This document shows, in pieces, positions 36,569 through 45,408 of a DNA stretch of 64,000 bases. Made by a program: the position numbers and the translations under genes. Position 1 is the first letter of the stretch. Every line of letters begins with the position of its first letter. The stretch is from an uncultured Clostridia bacterium. Its GTDB lineage: Bacteria > Bacillota > Clostridia > UBA1381. The stretch lies in the NCBI GenBank assembly GCA_944392335.1, contig CALXWJ010000092.1, positions 27,769-91,768 of the forward strand, in the 5' to 3' direction. The notes beneath the pieces are model-generated. The model was not told the DNA's origin. It ran no database searches and saw only the letters and a program-made list of their open reading frames with translations.

Positions 36569-37645
36569 ATGAAAAAATTAAGAATTGGTATCATCGGCTG
36601 CGGAGGTATAGCAAACGGAAAGCACATGCCTGCTTTAAAAAAGATCGATAAGGTAGAAATGGTCGCGTTCTGTGATATCATTATCGAAAGAGCCGAAAAA
36701 GCGGCAAAGGAATACGGAGTTGAAGGCGCAAAGGTATATGAAGATTATAATGAAATGTTAGCAAAAGAAAATCTTGATATCGTACATGTTTGCACGCCAA
36801 ACAATGCTCATGCACCGGCTACCGTTGCTTCAATGGAAGCAGGCTGCCATGTAATGTGCGAAAAGCCGATGGCAAAAACAGTTGCGGAAGCAAAAACAAT
36901 GCTTGACGCTCAAAAGAGAACAGGCAAAAAGCTTACTATCGGTTATCAAAACCGTTTCACCGCAGAAAACCAATACCTGCATGAAGCATGCGAAAACGGC
37001 GATCTTGGGGATATTTACTATGCGGAAGCCGAGGCGATCAGAAGAAGAGCCGTTCCTACATGGGGCGTGTTTATCGATGAAGAAAAACAAGGCGGCGGCC
37101 CGTTGATAGACATCGGAACACATGCATTGGATCTTACATTATGGCATATGAACAATTATGATGTTCAGTCTGTTAAAGGTTCTGTATTCCACAAGCTGAA
37201 CAATCAAACACGCACCGGCAATGCATGGGGCGACTGGGATCCTGAAAAATATACCGCAGAAGATTCAGCATTTGGTTTTGTAACCATGAAAAACGGCGCT
37301 ACCATCATCGTAAAGAGCAGCTGGGCAATTAACATTGCGGAGCCGAGAGAAGCTATGTGTATGCTGGCAGGTACAAAAGCAGGTTCAGACTGCCATGACG
37401 GTTTGAGGATCAATAAGGTCGAATACGGCAGACAAACCATCGAAAAGGTTAACTGCAATGCAGGCGGCGTTGCTTTTTATGACGGCGAGTCGGTAAGCGC
37501 CAACGATGTTGAGGCAAGACAATGGATAGACGCTGTCATCAATGACACAGAACCGTTGGTTAAGCCTGAACAGGCATTTGTTGTAACCCAGATCCTTGAG
37601 GCTATATATGAAAGCGCAAAGACAGGAAAACAAATCGATTTCTGA
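36569..37645 (+). CDS. Gfo/Idh/MocA family oxidoreductase
   Basis: The protein has 358 residues. The Rossmann start is LRIGIIGCGGIANGKHMPAL. EKPMAKTVAEAK contains the Glu-Lys-Pro motif whose Lys is catalytic. GGGPLIDIGTHALDLTLWHM is the His-bearing substrate loop. Such enzymes oxidise or reduce sugars and inositols with NAD(P). It follows GGAGG. A hairpin after the gene and a separate downstream promoter suggest it can be transcribed apart from the next three genes. Confidence 0.92.
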   Translation: MKKLRIGIIGCGGIANGKHMPALKKIDKVEMVAFCDIIIERAEKAAKEYGVEGAKVYEDYNEMLAKENLDIVHVCTPNNAHAPATVASMEAGCHVMCEKPMAKTVAEAKTMLDAQKRTGKKLTIGYQNRFTAENQYLHEACENGDLGDIYYAEAEAIRRRAVPTWGVFIDEEKQGGGPLIDIGTHALDLTLWHMNNYDVQSVKGSVFHKLNNQTRTGNAWGDWDPEKYTAEDSAFGFVTMKNGATIIVKSSWAINIAEPREAMCMLAGTKAGSDCHDGLRINKVEYGRQTIEKVNCNAGGVAFYDGESVSANDVEARQWIDAVINDTEPLVKPEQAFVVTQILEAIYESAKTGKQIDF

Positions 37646-37662
37646 TCTGTCTGTAAATTTTA

Positions 37663-37691
37663 TGTAAGCTATGTATCCGGCATAGCTTACA
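37663..37691 (+). terminator. Perfect hairpin after the first dehydrogenase gene
   Basis: TGTAAGCTATG and CATAGCTTACA pair perfectly around a 7-base loop. No T run follows, so it may stabilise or attenuate rather than end the transcript. Confidence 0.5.
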
Positions 37692-37852
37692 AATATCTAT
37701 AAAAATAAATGGTAATGCTACCGGTATTTTAAAATTTTTTTGCTGCCGTTTAGCAAAACAAATTACTTTTAATTTTACCTCTTGATAAAAAGAGATGCTT
37801 GAACCAAACAGATAAATGTCTGTATCATCCATATTTTTTCAGTAATAATCCA

Positions 37853-37881
37853 TTTATTTTTACGAATACAAATGATATAAT
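37853..37881 (+). promoter_or_regulatory. Internal promoter of the isomerase-dehydrogenase-ThuA genes
   Basis: TTTATT (37853-37858), 17 bases, TATAAT (37876-37881) preceded by TGA. It lies 51 bases before the ATG. Confidence 0.5.
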
Positions 37882-37931
37882 AAATTTGTTAAAATATTTT
37901 GCCGTTTTATCGGTTGATTGGAGGAAATAGT

Positions 37932-38897
37932 ATGAAATTGGGAGTTATGAATCCGGTAATTAATTATATGCCGTTTGAGGACGCCCTTAAATATCTTTCA
38001 GGCCTCGGTGTTCAGACAATTGAAATAGGAGCGGGCGGCTACCCCGGCGACGCACACTTAAAACCTGCTGAAATTTTAGGTGATCAAGCCAAAATTGACG
38101 AATATAAAAATCTTTTGAAGAAATATAATATGGAAATCTCGGGCATTAGCTGTCACGGCAATCCGCTGCATCCAAACAAGGAGATTGCGAATGATTTTCA
38201 TGAGCAATTCAAAAATGCTATTTTAGCGGCAGAAGCATTGGGTGTTGATACAGTTATAGGTTTTTCCGGTTGTCCCGGAGACTGCGAAGAATCAAAAAGA
38301 CCCAACTGGGTAACCTGTGCATGGCCAACTGACTATAATGAAATATTGGAATGGCAATGGAATGAAAAAGTAATTCCTTATTGGAAGGATATGGCTGAAT
38401 TTGCAAAGGCTCATCATATAGCTAAAATTGCATTTGAAATGCATCCGGGTTTTGTTGTATACAATCCCGAAACATTGCTTAAACTAAGAGCAGCTGTAGG
38501 TGATATAATCGGCGCGAACTTTGATCCAAGCCATCTGTTCTGGCAGGGTATGGATCCTGTTTATGCTATAAAAGCACTAAAGGGTGCAATATATCACTTC
38601 CATGCAAAAGACACAAAGATTGATGAATTTAATACCAAAACAAATGGTGTCCTTGATACAAAATCACTTGCAGATGTTGCCGGAAGAGGTTGGGTATTCA
38701 GAACAATCGGCTACGGTCATGGATACGAAGTATGGAATGATATTATCAGTACACTAAAAACTGTAGGCTATGACGGCGCAATAAGTATTGAACATGAAGA
38801 CGCTTTGATGTCACCAACAGAAGGTCTTGAAAAGGCAATTGCTTTCTTAAAGAATGTTTTGATTCATGAAAATGCCGGAGATATGTGGTGGGTATAA
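37932..38897 (+). CDS. Sugar phosphate isomerase/epimerase (xylose-isomerase-like TIM barrel)
   Basis: The protein has 321 residues. VQTIEIGAGGYPGDAH, FEMHPGFVVYNPETL, NFDPSHLFWQGMDP and YHFHAKDT carry the metal-binding Glu, His and Asp residues of the AP_endonuc_2/IolE-like family. It probably isomerises, epimerises or dehydrates a keto-sugar produced by the neighbouring dehydrogenases. The ATG at 37932 follows GGAGG by 7 bases; the upstream in-frame start has no ribosome site. Confidence 0.9.
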   Translation: MKLGVMNPVINYMPFEDALKYLSGLGVQTIEIGAGGYPGDAHLKPAEILGDQAKIDEYKNLLKKYNMEISGISCHGNPLHPNKEIANDFHEQFKNAILAAEALGVDTVIGFSGCPGDCEESKRPNWVTCAWPTDYNEILEWQWNEKVIPYWKDMAEFAKAHHIAKIAFEMHPGFVVYNPETLLKLRAAVGDIIGANFDPSHLFWQGMDPVYAIKALKGAIYHFHAKDTKIDEFNTKTNGVLDTKSLADVAGRGWVFRTIGYGHGYEVWNDIISTLKTVGYDGAISIEHEDALMSPTEGLEKAIAFLKNVLIHENAGDMWWV

Positions 38898-38935
38898 GCT
38901 CCACATTTTATTGGTAAATGAAAGGAATGTATATA

Positions 38936-40003
38936 ATGACACAGCATAAGATAGGAATTATCGGTTTCGGCGGTATGGCAAATTACCATGTTGACTGCCT
39001 TAAGCAAACAAATTTCAAAAGGGCTGCTTTTAAAGGCGTTTATGATTTAAATCCCGAAAAATATGAATTGGCACGTAAGAAGGGGCTTATTTCCTATAAC
39101 AGCTTTGATGAAATGTTAAAGGATGAAGAAATAGACATGATTCTTGTTGCAACCTCAAATGAAGTTCATAAGGAACTTGTAATAGAAGCTTTGGAAGCAG
39201 GTAAAAACGTTATCTGCGAAAAACCTGTTACGATCCATTCATCTGAGCTTGAAGAAATAATGCAGGTTGTAAAAAAGACAGGAAAGGTATTTACTATTGA
39301 TCAGAACCGCAGGACAAACAAGGATTTCGTTCTGATGCGCCGTAAAGTTGAAGAAGGCTTAATAGGCAAACCATATATAATAGAATCAAGGGTTGAAGGT
39401 TCCCGCGGGGTACCTTCCGGCTGGAGAACCATTAAAGAACTCGGCGGCGGCATGATGCTTGATTGGGGCGTTCATCTTATCGATCAATTAATGTATATGT
39501 ATGATGAAAAAGTCGTAAATGTATACTGTAATATGTTCAGCCTGCACTATCCTGAGATTGACGATAATTTCTGTTTGACAATGAAATTTGAAAGCGGTTT
39601 GATAGCACATATTGAAGTAGGAACAAACAACTTTATTGTTCATCCGAGATGGATGGTTATGGGTGACATCGGGACTTTACAGATTGATGACTGGAACTGT
39701 GACGGTGAAATTGTAATATGGAAAGACAGAGAAAATCAGTGGGAAGAAGAAATAGTATATACCAAAGCAGGCCCTACAAAAACAATGGCGCCAAGAAGTG
39801 AAAAATCTGTTGAAAGAATAAAAATTTCTGAACCCACAGATGTGGTTGATGATCTTACTGTTGTATACAATCAGTTTATCGACGCTATTGAAGGCAAGGC
39901 AGAGCTTACAATCAAACCTGAACAAGCATTAAGGGTTATGAAGGTTATGGAAGCTGCTTTTGAATCAAATGAAAAATCTGAAGCAATAAAAACAAATATA
40001 TAA
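38936..40003 (+). CDS. Gfo/Idh/MocA family oxidoreductase
   Basis: The protein has 355 residues. HKIGIIGFGGMANYHVDCL is the dinucleotide-binding start, NVICEKPVTIHSSELE has the catalytic Lys, and GGGMMLDWGVHLIDQLMYMY is the substrate loop. It is a different subgroup from the first dehydrogenase (36569), so the two may act on consecutive intermediates or on different carbons of one sugar. AAAGG lies 10 bases before the ATG. Confidence 0.92.
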   Translation: MTQHKIGIIGFGGMANYHVDCLKQTNFKRAAFKGVYDLNPEKYELARKKGLISYNSFDEMLKDEEIDMILVATSNEVHKELVIEALEAGKNVICEKPVTIHSSELEEIMQVVKKTGKVFTIDQNRRTNKDFVLMRRKVEEGLIGKPYIIESRVEGSRGVPSGWRTIKELGGGMMLDWGVHLIDQLMYMYDEKVVNVYCNMFSLHYPEIDDNFCLTMKFESGLIAHIEVGTNNFIVHPRWMVMGDIGTLQIDDWNCDGEIVIWKDRENQWEEEIVYTKAGPTKTMAPRSEKSVERIKISEPTDVVDDLTVVYNQFIDAIEGKAELTIKPEQALRVMKVMEAAFESNEKSEAIKTNI

Positions 40004-40030
40004 CTGTTGTCAAGAAATAGGAGGGTAAAT

Positions 40031-40747
40031 ATGATAAGAGTTACCGTATGGAATGAATTTTACCATGAAAGAGAAATGGATAATGTAAAAGCAATATATC
40101 CTGAGGGTATTCATAAAACCATTGCCGATTTTCTCGGTAAAGAAGATGATATTGAGGTACGAACAGCAACTTTGATTGAAGAAAACTGCGGTTTGTCAGA
40201 TGAGATTCTTGAAAATACCGACGTTTTGATCTGGTGGGGACATTGTCACCATGATGAAGTACCTGATGAATTGGTTGCAAAAATAAGAGACGAAGTATTA
40301 AAAGGCATGGGAATGATCTTCCTTCACTCCGCACACCACTCAAAGCCGTTTAAAGCATTAATGGGTACATCATGCAATTTATCATGGAGAGACGGAGAAT
40401 CGGAAAGAGTATGGGTTGTTGATCCGGGACATCCTATTGCTCAGGGAATTAATAAATATTTTGAAATTCCTCAAGAAGAAATGTACGGAGAACCTTTCGG
40501 TATTCCCGAACCTGATAAATTGGTATTTATCGGCTGGTACGGAAGCGGAGAAGTTTTCAGATCGGGTTGTTGTTACAGACGTGAAAACGGAAGGATCTTC
40601 TACTTCCAGCCCGGTCATGAAGCCAATCCTACATATCATATCCCTGAAGTACAGACCGTTATCAAAAATGCAGTAAGATGGGCGGCGCCCGTATATAGGG
40701 CAAAAGAACTTGTCTGCCCCATGGTTAAAGCTCCGGGACAGGAATAA
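40031..40747 (+). CDS. ThuA-like domain protein
   Basis: The protein has 238 residues and a glutamine-amidotransferase-like fold of the ThuA family: IRVTVWNEFYHEREM, TDVLIWWGHCHHDEVPDE, GMIFLHSAHHSKPFK, GRIFYFQPGHEANPTY. ThuA of rhizobia acts in trehalose use, forming 3-keto sugars' downstream products; in gut bacteria ThuA-like proteins recur beside Gfo/Idh/MocA genes. The catalytic role here is inferred from neighbours only. AGGAGGG precedes the ATG at 40031. Confidence 0.88.
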   Translation: MIRVTVWNEFYHEREMDNVKAIYPEGIHKTIADFLGKEDDIEVRTATLIEENCGLSDEILENTDVLIWWGHCHHDEVPDELVAKIRDEVLKGMGMIFLHSAHHSKPFKALMGTSCNLSWRDGESERVWVVDPGHPIAQGINKYFEIPQEEMYGEPFGIPEPDKLVFIGWYGSGEVFRSGCCYRRENGRIFYFQPGHEANPTYHIPEVQTVIKNAVRWAAPVYRAKELVCPMVKAPGQE

Positions 40748-40772
40748 TATTTTATCGTCATTTAAAAATGTT

Positions 40773-40815
40773 AATGCAAGGGATTTGCTATTGTTAAATC
40801 CCTTGCATTCTTGTA
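40773..40815 (+). terminator. Terminator of the sugar-oxidation cluster
   Basis: AATGCAAGGGATTT and AAATCCCTTGCATT form a perfect 14-bp stem with a 9-base loop, followed by CTTGTAT. Confidence 0.85.
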
Positions 40816-40881
40816 TAAAACTTGTATTTATTATAATACAGCAATTAATTACAAAGTAATAAGTTTTTAACCGTATAAAAA

Positions 40882-42558
40882 TTATTCTTTTTTTGCTGAA
40901 GCCAAATCATGTTGTGATGCACTGTATTCATATGCACTCTTGTTTTCTTCCCTGTTATATATCCAATCCAATATTTCAGAAATATTGTTTACGGCAATTA
41001 CGTTAATTTTTTTATTCAAGAATTTTTCCGAATAGTTGCTCTTGGGGATTATAACCGTATCTGCCCCGGCATTTTTTGCCGCCTCTATCTTTGCGTCTAC
41101 GCCTCCCACAGGCAATACATCGCCTTTAATTGATATTTCTCCCGTAAATGCGATTTTATTGGATATCATTCTTCCTAGTATTGCCGAATAACAGCAAACA
41201 AAAATCGCGATACCTGCCGAAGGACCGTCAACAGGCATTCCGCCCGGAATATTTATGTGGATATTATAATTTTCAGTATCTATTCCACACACCGCTTTTA
41301 ACGCTGTCATAACATTTTCTACAGAGGTTCTGGCGGTACTTGTCCGGGAAAATGTTTGCTGTCCCCTTTCAATGGTCTCATTTTCCGTTATCCCGCCGCA
41401 TTTGACCGTACCTTCATGTCTTTTTTCACATTTTTCACTGTATACTTCAATAGGAATAACAATACCGTTTCCGCTTCCTGTTACGGCAAGACCGTTTACC
41501 CGTCCAATACTATAACCGTCATTTATATGATATTCATATATCTGATTATACCGTCCGCTGTCAACGACCCATTCAATATCCTTTTTCAACGCTTTTGTTC
41601 TTTTTTCAAGCTCAAGCTTTGACGCCAATGTCTGCAGCATCATAACGGTATCACGTCCGTTTGAACAATATCTGCATATAAAATCCCTGCATTCATCATC
41701 AAGCTCTATTCCCAGCTTTACAACGGTATTATCTATTATTTTTAAAATATCTTCTTTTTTTAATGCATTGAAAAAAATTTCGGTGCACCGCGAACGGATC
41801 GCCGGAGGTATTTCCTCCGGACTTCTTGTGGTTGCCCCTATCAATCTGAAATCGGCGGGAATACCGTTTTTAAATACATCATGTATATGTCTTGGTATAT
41901 TTTTATTGGTGCTTGAATAATATGCGCTTTCAAATTTCACTTTCCTGTCCTCAAGCACCTTTAACAGTCTGTTCATCTGTGTAGGCTGTAATTCGCCTAT
42001 TTCGTCTATAAACAAAATTCCGCCGTGTGCCTTGCTTACGGCGCCTTCCTTTGGCTGCGGGACGCCTGCCGCGCCGTAAGCGCCCGCTCCCTGATAAATC
42101 GGATCATGAACCGAACCGATTAACGGATCCGCAATACTCCTTTCATCAAACTGCATAATTGTTGCGTCTACCTCAATAAATTTAGAATCCTTTTTAAAGG
42201 GCGTTCCTTCGGACTGCTTCGCGTATTCCATAACAACTCTTGACGCGGCGGTTTTACCTACTCCGGGAGGGCCGTATATTAAAATATGCTGTGGATTTTT
42301 TCCGCACAAAGCAACCTTTAAAGCCTCGACGCCTTCTCGTTGTCCTATTATTTCGGACAAACTCACAGGTCTGGTCTGCTCCGTCAAGGGTTCTGTCAAA
42401 GAAATTTTTCTCATAGCGTTCAGGCGTTCCATGACATGCTTTGAATCTTCGTTTATTCCCTCTTTATCCGATCGCTGTCCTTTTAACTGTCCCAAAAAAT
42501 ATATACCTATAATTATTGTAAAGAAAAATTGTACTGCCATAAATATTATATTTAGCAT
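40882..42558 (-). CDS. lonB: Membrane-anchored ATP-dependent protease LonB
   Basis: The protein has 558 residues. One N-terminal membrane helix (residues 4-22) replaces the large Lon N-domain. Walker A is GPPGVGKTA, Walker B GGILFIDEIGE, sensor RSRCTEIFF. The protease domain holds the catalytic Ser in PVDGPSAGIA and Lys in GGVDAKIEAAKNAG. This form is the sporulation Lon-like protease of Bacillota, made in the forespore and dampening sigma factors there. AAGGGGTG precedes the ATG. It is convergent with the ThuA cluster. Confidence 0.92.
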   Translation of the reverse strand: MLNIIFMAVQFFFTIIIGIYFLGQLKGQRSDKEGINEDSKHVMERLNAMRKISLTEPLTEQTRPVSLSEIIGQREGVEALKVALCGKNPQHILIYGPPGVGKTAASRVVMEYAKQSEGTPFKKDSKFIEVDATIMQFDERSIADPLIGSVHDPIYQGAGAYGAAGVPQPKEGAVSKAHGGILFIDEIGELQPTQMNRLLKVLEDRKVKFESAYYSSTNKNIPRHIHDVFKNGIPADFRLIGATTRSPEEIPPAIRSRCTEIFFNALKKEDILKIIDNTVVKLGIELDDECRDFICRYCSNGRDTVMMLQTLASKLELEKRTKALKKDIEWVVDSGRYNQIYEYHINDGYSIGRVNGLAVTGSGNGIVIPIEVYSEKCEKRHEGTVKCGGITENETIERGQQTFSRTSTARTSVENVMTALKAVCGIDTENYNIHINIPGGMPVDGPSAGIAIFVCCYSAILGRMISNKIAFTGEISIKGDVLPVGGVDAKIEAAKNAGADTVIIPKSNYSEKFLNKKINVIAVNNISEILDWIYNREENKSAYEYSASQHDLASAKKE

Positions 42559-42653
42559 TAAGATTCACCCCTTAATAACAATTATTCTCAAATGAAAAAT
42601 TATTATTCCATTTGTAGTCTATTTGAGATATTAAAATTATGATTAATTTATAA

Positions 42654-42682
42654 TTGACTTTTTCCCTACTTTATGCTATTAT
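42654..42682 (+). promoter_or_regulatory. Promoter of the DUF5662 gene
   Basis: TTGACT (42654-42659), 17 bases, TATTAT (42677-42682) with an upstream TGC. It is 34 bases before the ATG at 42717. Confidence 0.65.
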
Positions 42683-42716
42683 TTTATTCAGTGTAAGCTG
42701 GAAAGGGATGTGATAT

Positions 42717-43235
42717 ATGAATATCTTAGGGCATTTTAAAACAATAACACAGCACAGGCATAAGGTCATACAGCATTGTTTTAAAGCCGGGATCGGTTTT
42801 CAGGGACTATTCCATGATCTGTCGAAATACTCTCCTTGTGAATTTTGGATAGGAGCAAAATACTATCAAGGTACAAAAAGTCCCAATGATAAAGAACGCG
42901 AATTATTTGGATATTCAAAAGCATGGATCCACCATAAAGGAAGAAACAAGCATCATTTTGAATATTGGTACGATTATGACAGGGATACCCATGAAATCCT
43001 TCCCGTTGAAATGCCGGTAAAGTATGTTAAAGAAATGCTGTGCGACCGTATTGCCGCAAGCAAAATATATCAAGGCAAAAATTATAACGAAAACCATCCT
43101 CTTGAATATTTTTACTCATCCAAAGCAAGAAAATACATGCATAAAAAAAATGCCGATATGCTTGAAGAATGGCTTGTAATGCTGAGCGAAAAAGGGGAAA
43201 AGGCGGTATTTGAACACGTCAGAAAAATCAAATAA
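42717..43235 (+). CDS. DUF5662 family protein
   Basis: The protein has 172 residues. GLFHDLSKYSPCEFWIGAKY contains an HD-like His-Asp pair, followed by His-rich helices (WIHHKGRNKHHFEYWYDYD). This matches DUF5662, an uncharacterised helical family sometimes annotated as a putative catalase, without evidence here. The His/Asp distribution suggests metal binding like HD-domain phosphohydrolases. Own promoter; single gene. Confidence 0.75.
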   Translation: MNILGHFKTITQHRHKVIQHCFKAGIGFQGLFHDLSKYSPCEFWIGAKYYQGTKSPNDKERELFGYSKAWIHHKGRNKHHFEYWYDYDRDTHEILPVEMPVKYVKEMLCDRIAASKIYQGKNYNENHPLEYFYSSKARKYMHKKNADMLEEWLVMLSEKGEKAVFEHVRKIK

Positions 43236-43262
43236 TATTATCTATGTTTTTTCGGAATTCTA

Positions 43263-43301
43263 TTGATTTTTTCCGCGAATATGTTATAATTTATATTCGT
43301 G
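43263..43301 (+). promoter_or_regulatory. Promoter with overlapping inverted repeat, GNAT gene
   Basis: TTGATT (43263-43268), 16 bases, TATAAT (43285-43290). CGCGAATAT (43274-43282) and ATATTCGTG (43293-43301) flank the -10 as an imperfect inverted repeat, a plausible repressor site. Confidence 0.55.
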
Positions 43302-43344
43302 AAAGTATCTTATTTTAATTTACATATACTCAAGGAGGCTAATT

Positions 43345-43824
43345 ATGAGTAAAGTTACTTTTAAATACGCAAGGAAATCCGATATATCTTTAATACTCAG
43401 GTTCATAAAAGAGCTTGCGGAATTTGAAGGCTTGGATAACCAGCTGGATCTGAATGAAGAAAGTCTTGAAGATTGGATTTTTATCCGAAACAAAGCTGAG
43501 GTCTTATTTGAAATGCTTGACGATGAGGTTATCGGTTTTTGCCTGTTTTATCACAACTTTTCAACCTTTATGGGAGGAGCCGGCTTATATATAGAGGATT
43601 TGTATATCCGCCCGGAATACAGAAGTTCGGGCTATGGAAAAAGTCTTTTTAAAAAAATTGCTCAAATAGCTGTTGACAGGGAATGTAAAAAGCTAGAATT
43701 CAGCTGTCCCAACAGCAATACCTCAAGTATAGAGTTTTATAAGCATATGGGAGCTTCTCCGATGACTAACTGGACTACCTTCAGAATAAGTCAAAACGAT
43801 CTGAAAAATCTTGCGAAAAAATAA
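43345..43824 (+). CDS. GNAT family N-acetyltransferase (diamine/SSAT-like)
   Basis: The protein has 159 residues. The acetyl-CoA motif is RPEYRSSGYGKSLFKKIA, after GLYIEDLYI. SSIEFYKHMGASPMTNWTTFRI is the usual motif B end. The arrangement with GAGLYIEDLYIRPEYR resembles spermidine/spermine and thialysine acetyltransferases, so an amine substrate is likely but unproven. GGAGG precedes the ATG by 7 bases. Confidence 0.85.
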   Translation: MSKVTFKYARKSDISLILRFIKELAEFEGLDNQLDLNEESLEDWIFIRNKAEVLFEMLDDEVIGFCLFYHNFSTFMGGAGLYIEDLYIRPEYRSSGYGKSLFKKIAQIAVDRECKKLEFSCPNSNTSSIEFYKHMGASPMTNWTTFRISQNDLKNLAKK

Positions 43825-43872
43825 TTAAAAACACGATTCTATTTTACACTCACCACATTATGTTCTCATTAA

Positions 43873-43929
43873 AAAATCTGTGTAATTAAAGTATAGCACA
43901 TATACCTTAATTCACAGATTTATTTTTTT
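43873..43929 (+). terminator. Long hairpin terminator between GNAT and spoVT
   Basis: AATCTGTG and CACAGATT with inner AATTAA/TTAATT arms form a stem of about 20 bp with small bulges, followed by TATTTTTTT. It lies between converging genes, ending at the spoVT stop. Confidence 0.8.
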
Positions 43930-44467
43930 AACCTTCCATATGTCGTCCCAAAAAACCGGCAGCGGATTCTGCAAGCTTTGTTTCCACCTCGCTCACGGCT
44001 TCGCCGTCATTCATAATAAATATGACAGAGCCGATCGTATCGCCTTCCGATACTATCGGAACAACTACTCCTGCATTGTATTTTTCATTTCCTTCAGCAA
44101 TTGATAGCCCATTGTTCTGTCCCTTGGATTTGAAAGGGGCTTTTTCACTCATAACATTTTCTATGTCCCTGCTTACTCTTTTTTCCATTAATTCCTTCTT
44201 TGGAATTCCTGATACCGCGATTATACTGTCTCTGTCTGTTATGCATGTACCTTTGCCTGTAGTTTTCGCAAGGGTTTCCGCATAAGTCACGGCAAAGTCT
44301 CCCAGCTCACCTATGGGTGAATATTTTTTAAATATGACCTCCCCGTCTTTTTCTGTAAATATTTCAAGAGGGTCTCCCTCTCTTATTCTCAAAGTTCTTC
44401 TTATTTCCTTTGGTATTACTACCCTTCCCAAATCATCTATACGTCTTACTATTCCAGTTGCTTTCAT
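43928..44467 (-). CDS. spoVT: Stage V sporulation protein T
   Basis: The protein has 179 residues. The AbrB-type swapped-hairpin DNA-binding domain is ATGIVRRIDDLGRVVIPKEI with RIREGDPLEIF. The C-terminal GAF domain covers about 55-175 (TCITDRDSIIAVSGI, GVVVPIVSEGDTIGSVIFI). The combination is specific to SpoVT, which fine-tunes sigma-G-dependent genes in the forespore. GGAG precedes the ATG. It indicates an endospore former. Confidence 0.95.
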   Translation of the reverse strand: MKATGIVRRIDDLGRVVIPKEIRRTLRIREGDPLEIFTEKDGEVIFKKYSPIGELGDFAVTYAETLAKTTGKGTCITDRDSIIAVSGIPKKELMEKRVSRDIENVMSEKAPFKSKGQNNGLSIAEGNEKYNAGVVVPIVSEGDTIGSVIFIMNDGEAVSEVETKLAESAAGFLGRHMEG

Positions 44468-44507
44468 ATATATATTATCTCCTTTGCATTTTTAATATTT
44501 GCAAATG

Positions 44508-44536
44508 TAGTTTGTGCATATTTTGTAGTTTTATGC
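44508..44536 (-). promoter_or_regulatory. Possible sigma-G-type promoter of spoVT
   Basis: On the minus strand GCATA (44532-44536), 17 bases, CAAACTA (44508-44514). This resembles the forespore consensus (GHATR, CATXHTA) with one mismatch in the -10. spoVT is sigma-G-controlled in Bacillus. Confidence 0.35.
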
Positions 44537-44705
44537 TAAATTACGGGAAATACTGCAAGGAAAGTTTTGGAACAGATTTAAATACTAAAATATCTTGGTT
44601 TGTTTACCATTTTAATAATAAAAATTTATCAACTGTTTTATTTGATCAATAGCCTGATCTAATGATTTTTTATATATTGATAATATAAAATTCTTTGCAT
44701 TTTAT

Positions 44706-44734
44706 TTGACTGAATAAACATAAAGTGCTATAAT
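44706..44734 (+). promoter_or_regulatory. Strong promoter upstream of repeat copy G
   Basis: TTGACT (44706-44711), 17 bases, TATAAT (44729-44734) with an extended TGC. Initiation near 44741 would place the whole repeat in the leader of the glycosylase gene. Confidence 0.75.
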
Positions 44735-44745
44735 ATATTATATTT

Positions 44746-44909
44746 ATTCAACAAAGGCTTGTCCCATCATTCAACAAGGACAAGAGCGAAACATGCGATT
44801 CGTTAATCGCCCCTACGGCGCCTTGCTGTAATCAGTGGGAGATTGTACTCTCACTGATTACAAATACCCGACGCCGATTACGGCGGAGAACAACATGTGC
44901 GCAGTTATA
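44746..44909 (-). repeat. Dispersed hairpin repeat, copy G (complete)
   Basis: Central hairpin arms GTAATCAGTGGGAG and CTCTCACTGATTAC and the terminal ACAACATGTGCGCAGTTATA are well preserved. Unlike the others it precedes a plus-strand gene, so it would be transcribed as its complement from the promoter at 44706. Confidence 0.9.
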
Positions 44910-44924
44910 ATTTGGAGGGTTATC

Positions 44925-45407
44925 ATGATTTTTCATCCTATCGCGCCATTATATGACAAAAATTCAAAAATTTTGATACTGGGGAGTTTTCCTTCGGTAA
45001 AATCCCGCGAACAAAATTTTTTTTATGGACATCCGCAAAATAGATTCTGGAAAGTTGTTTCATCAATATATAAATGTAAAACCCCGACAGATATCAGTGA
45101 AAAAACAGAGTTTCTATTATCACACCACATTGCATTGTGGGATGTTATAGCATCCTGTGAAATTATCGGGAGTTCCGACAGCTCCATAAAAAACGTTACC
45201 CCAAATGATTTGTCTGTTATATTGAATAATGCAGACATTCAACAGATATTTACAAACGGAAAGACCGCTGAAAAATACTATAATAAATACATCAAAAAAA
45301 CAATTGGAAGAAATTCGATTTGTCTTCCCTCGACGTCTCCCGCAAATGCCGCATGGTCTGTTGAAAAACTTGTCGGTGCTTGGAGTATAATACAAAATTT
45401 TTCTTGA
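44925..45407 (+). CDS. DNA-deoxyinosine glycosylase (UDG superfamily)
   Basis: The protein has 160 residues. KILILGSFPSVKSREQNFFY has the G-S-F-P motif of the UDG superfamily active site; HPQNRFWKVV follows, and LPSTSPANAAWS is the C-terminal leucine-loop motif. This combination matches small hypoxanthine/mismatch glycosylases of the TIGR04274 type. They remove deaminated bases in DNA repair. The ATG at 44925 follows GGAGGG by 5 bases; the upstream in-frame region is repeat copy G. The stop is one base away from the converging AraC gene stop. Confidence 0.87.
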   Translation: MIFHPIAPLYDKNSKILILGSFPSVKSREQNFFYGHPQNRFWKVVSSIYKCKTPTDISEKTEFLLSHHIALWDVIASCEIIGSSDSSIKNVTPNDLSVILNNADIQQIFTNGKTAEKYYNKYIKKTIGRNSICLPSTSPANAAWSVEKLVGAWSIIQNFS

Positions 45408-45408
45408 T

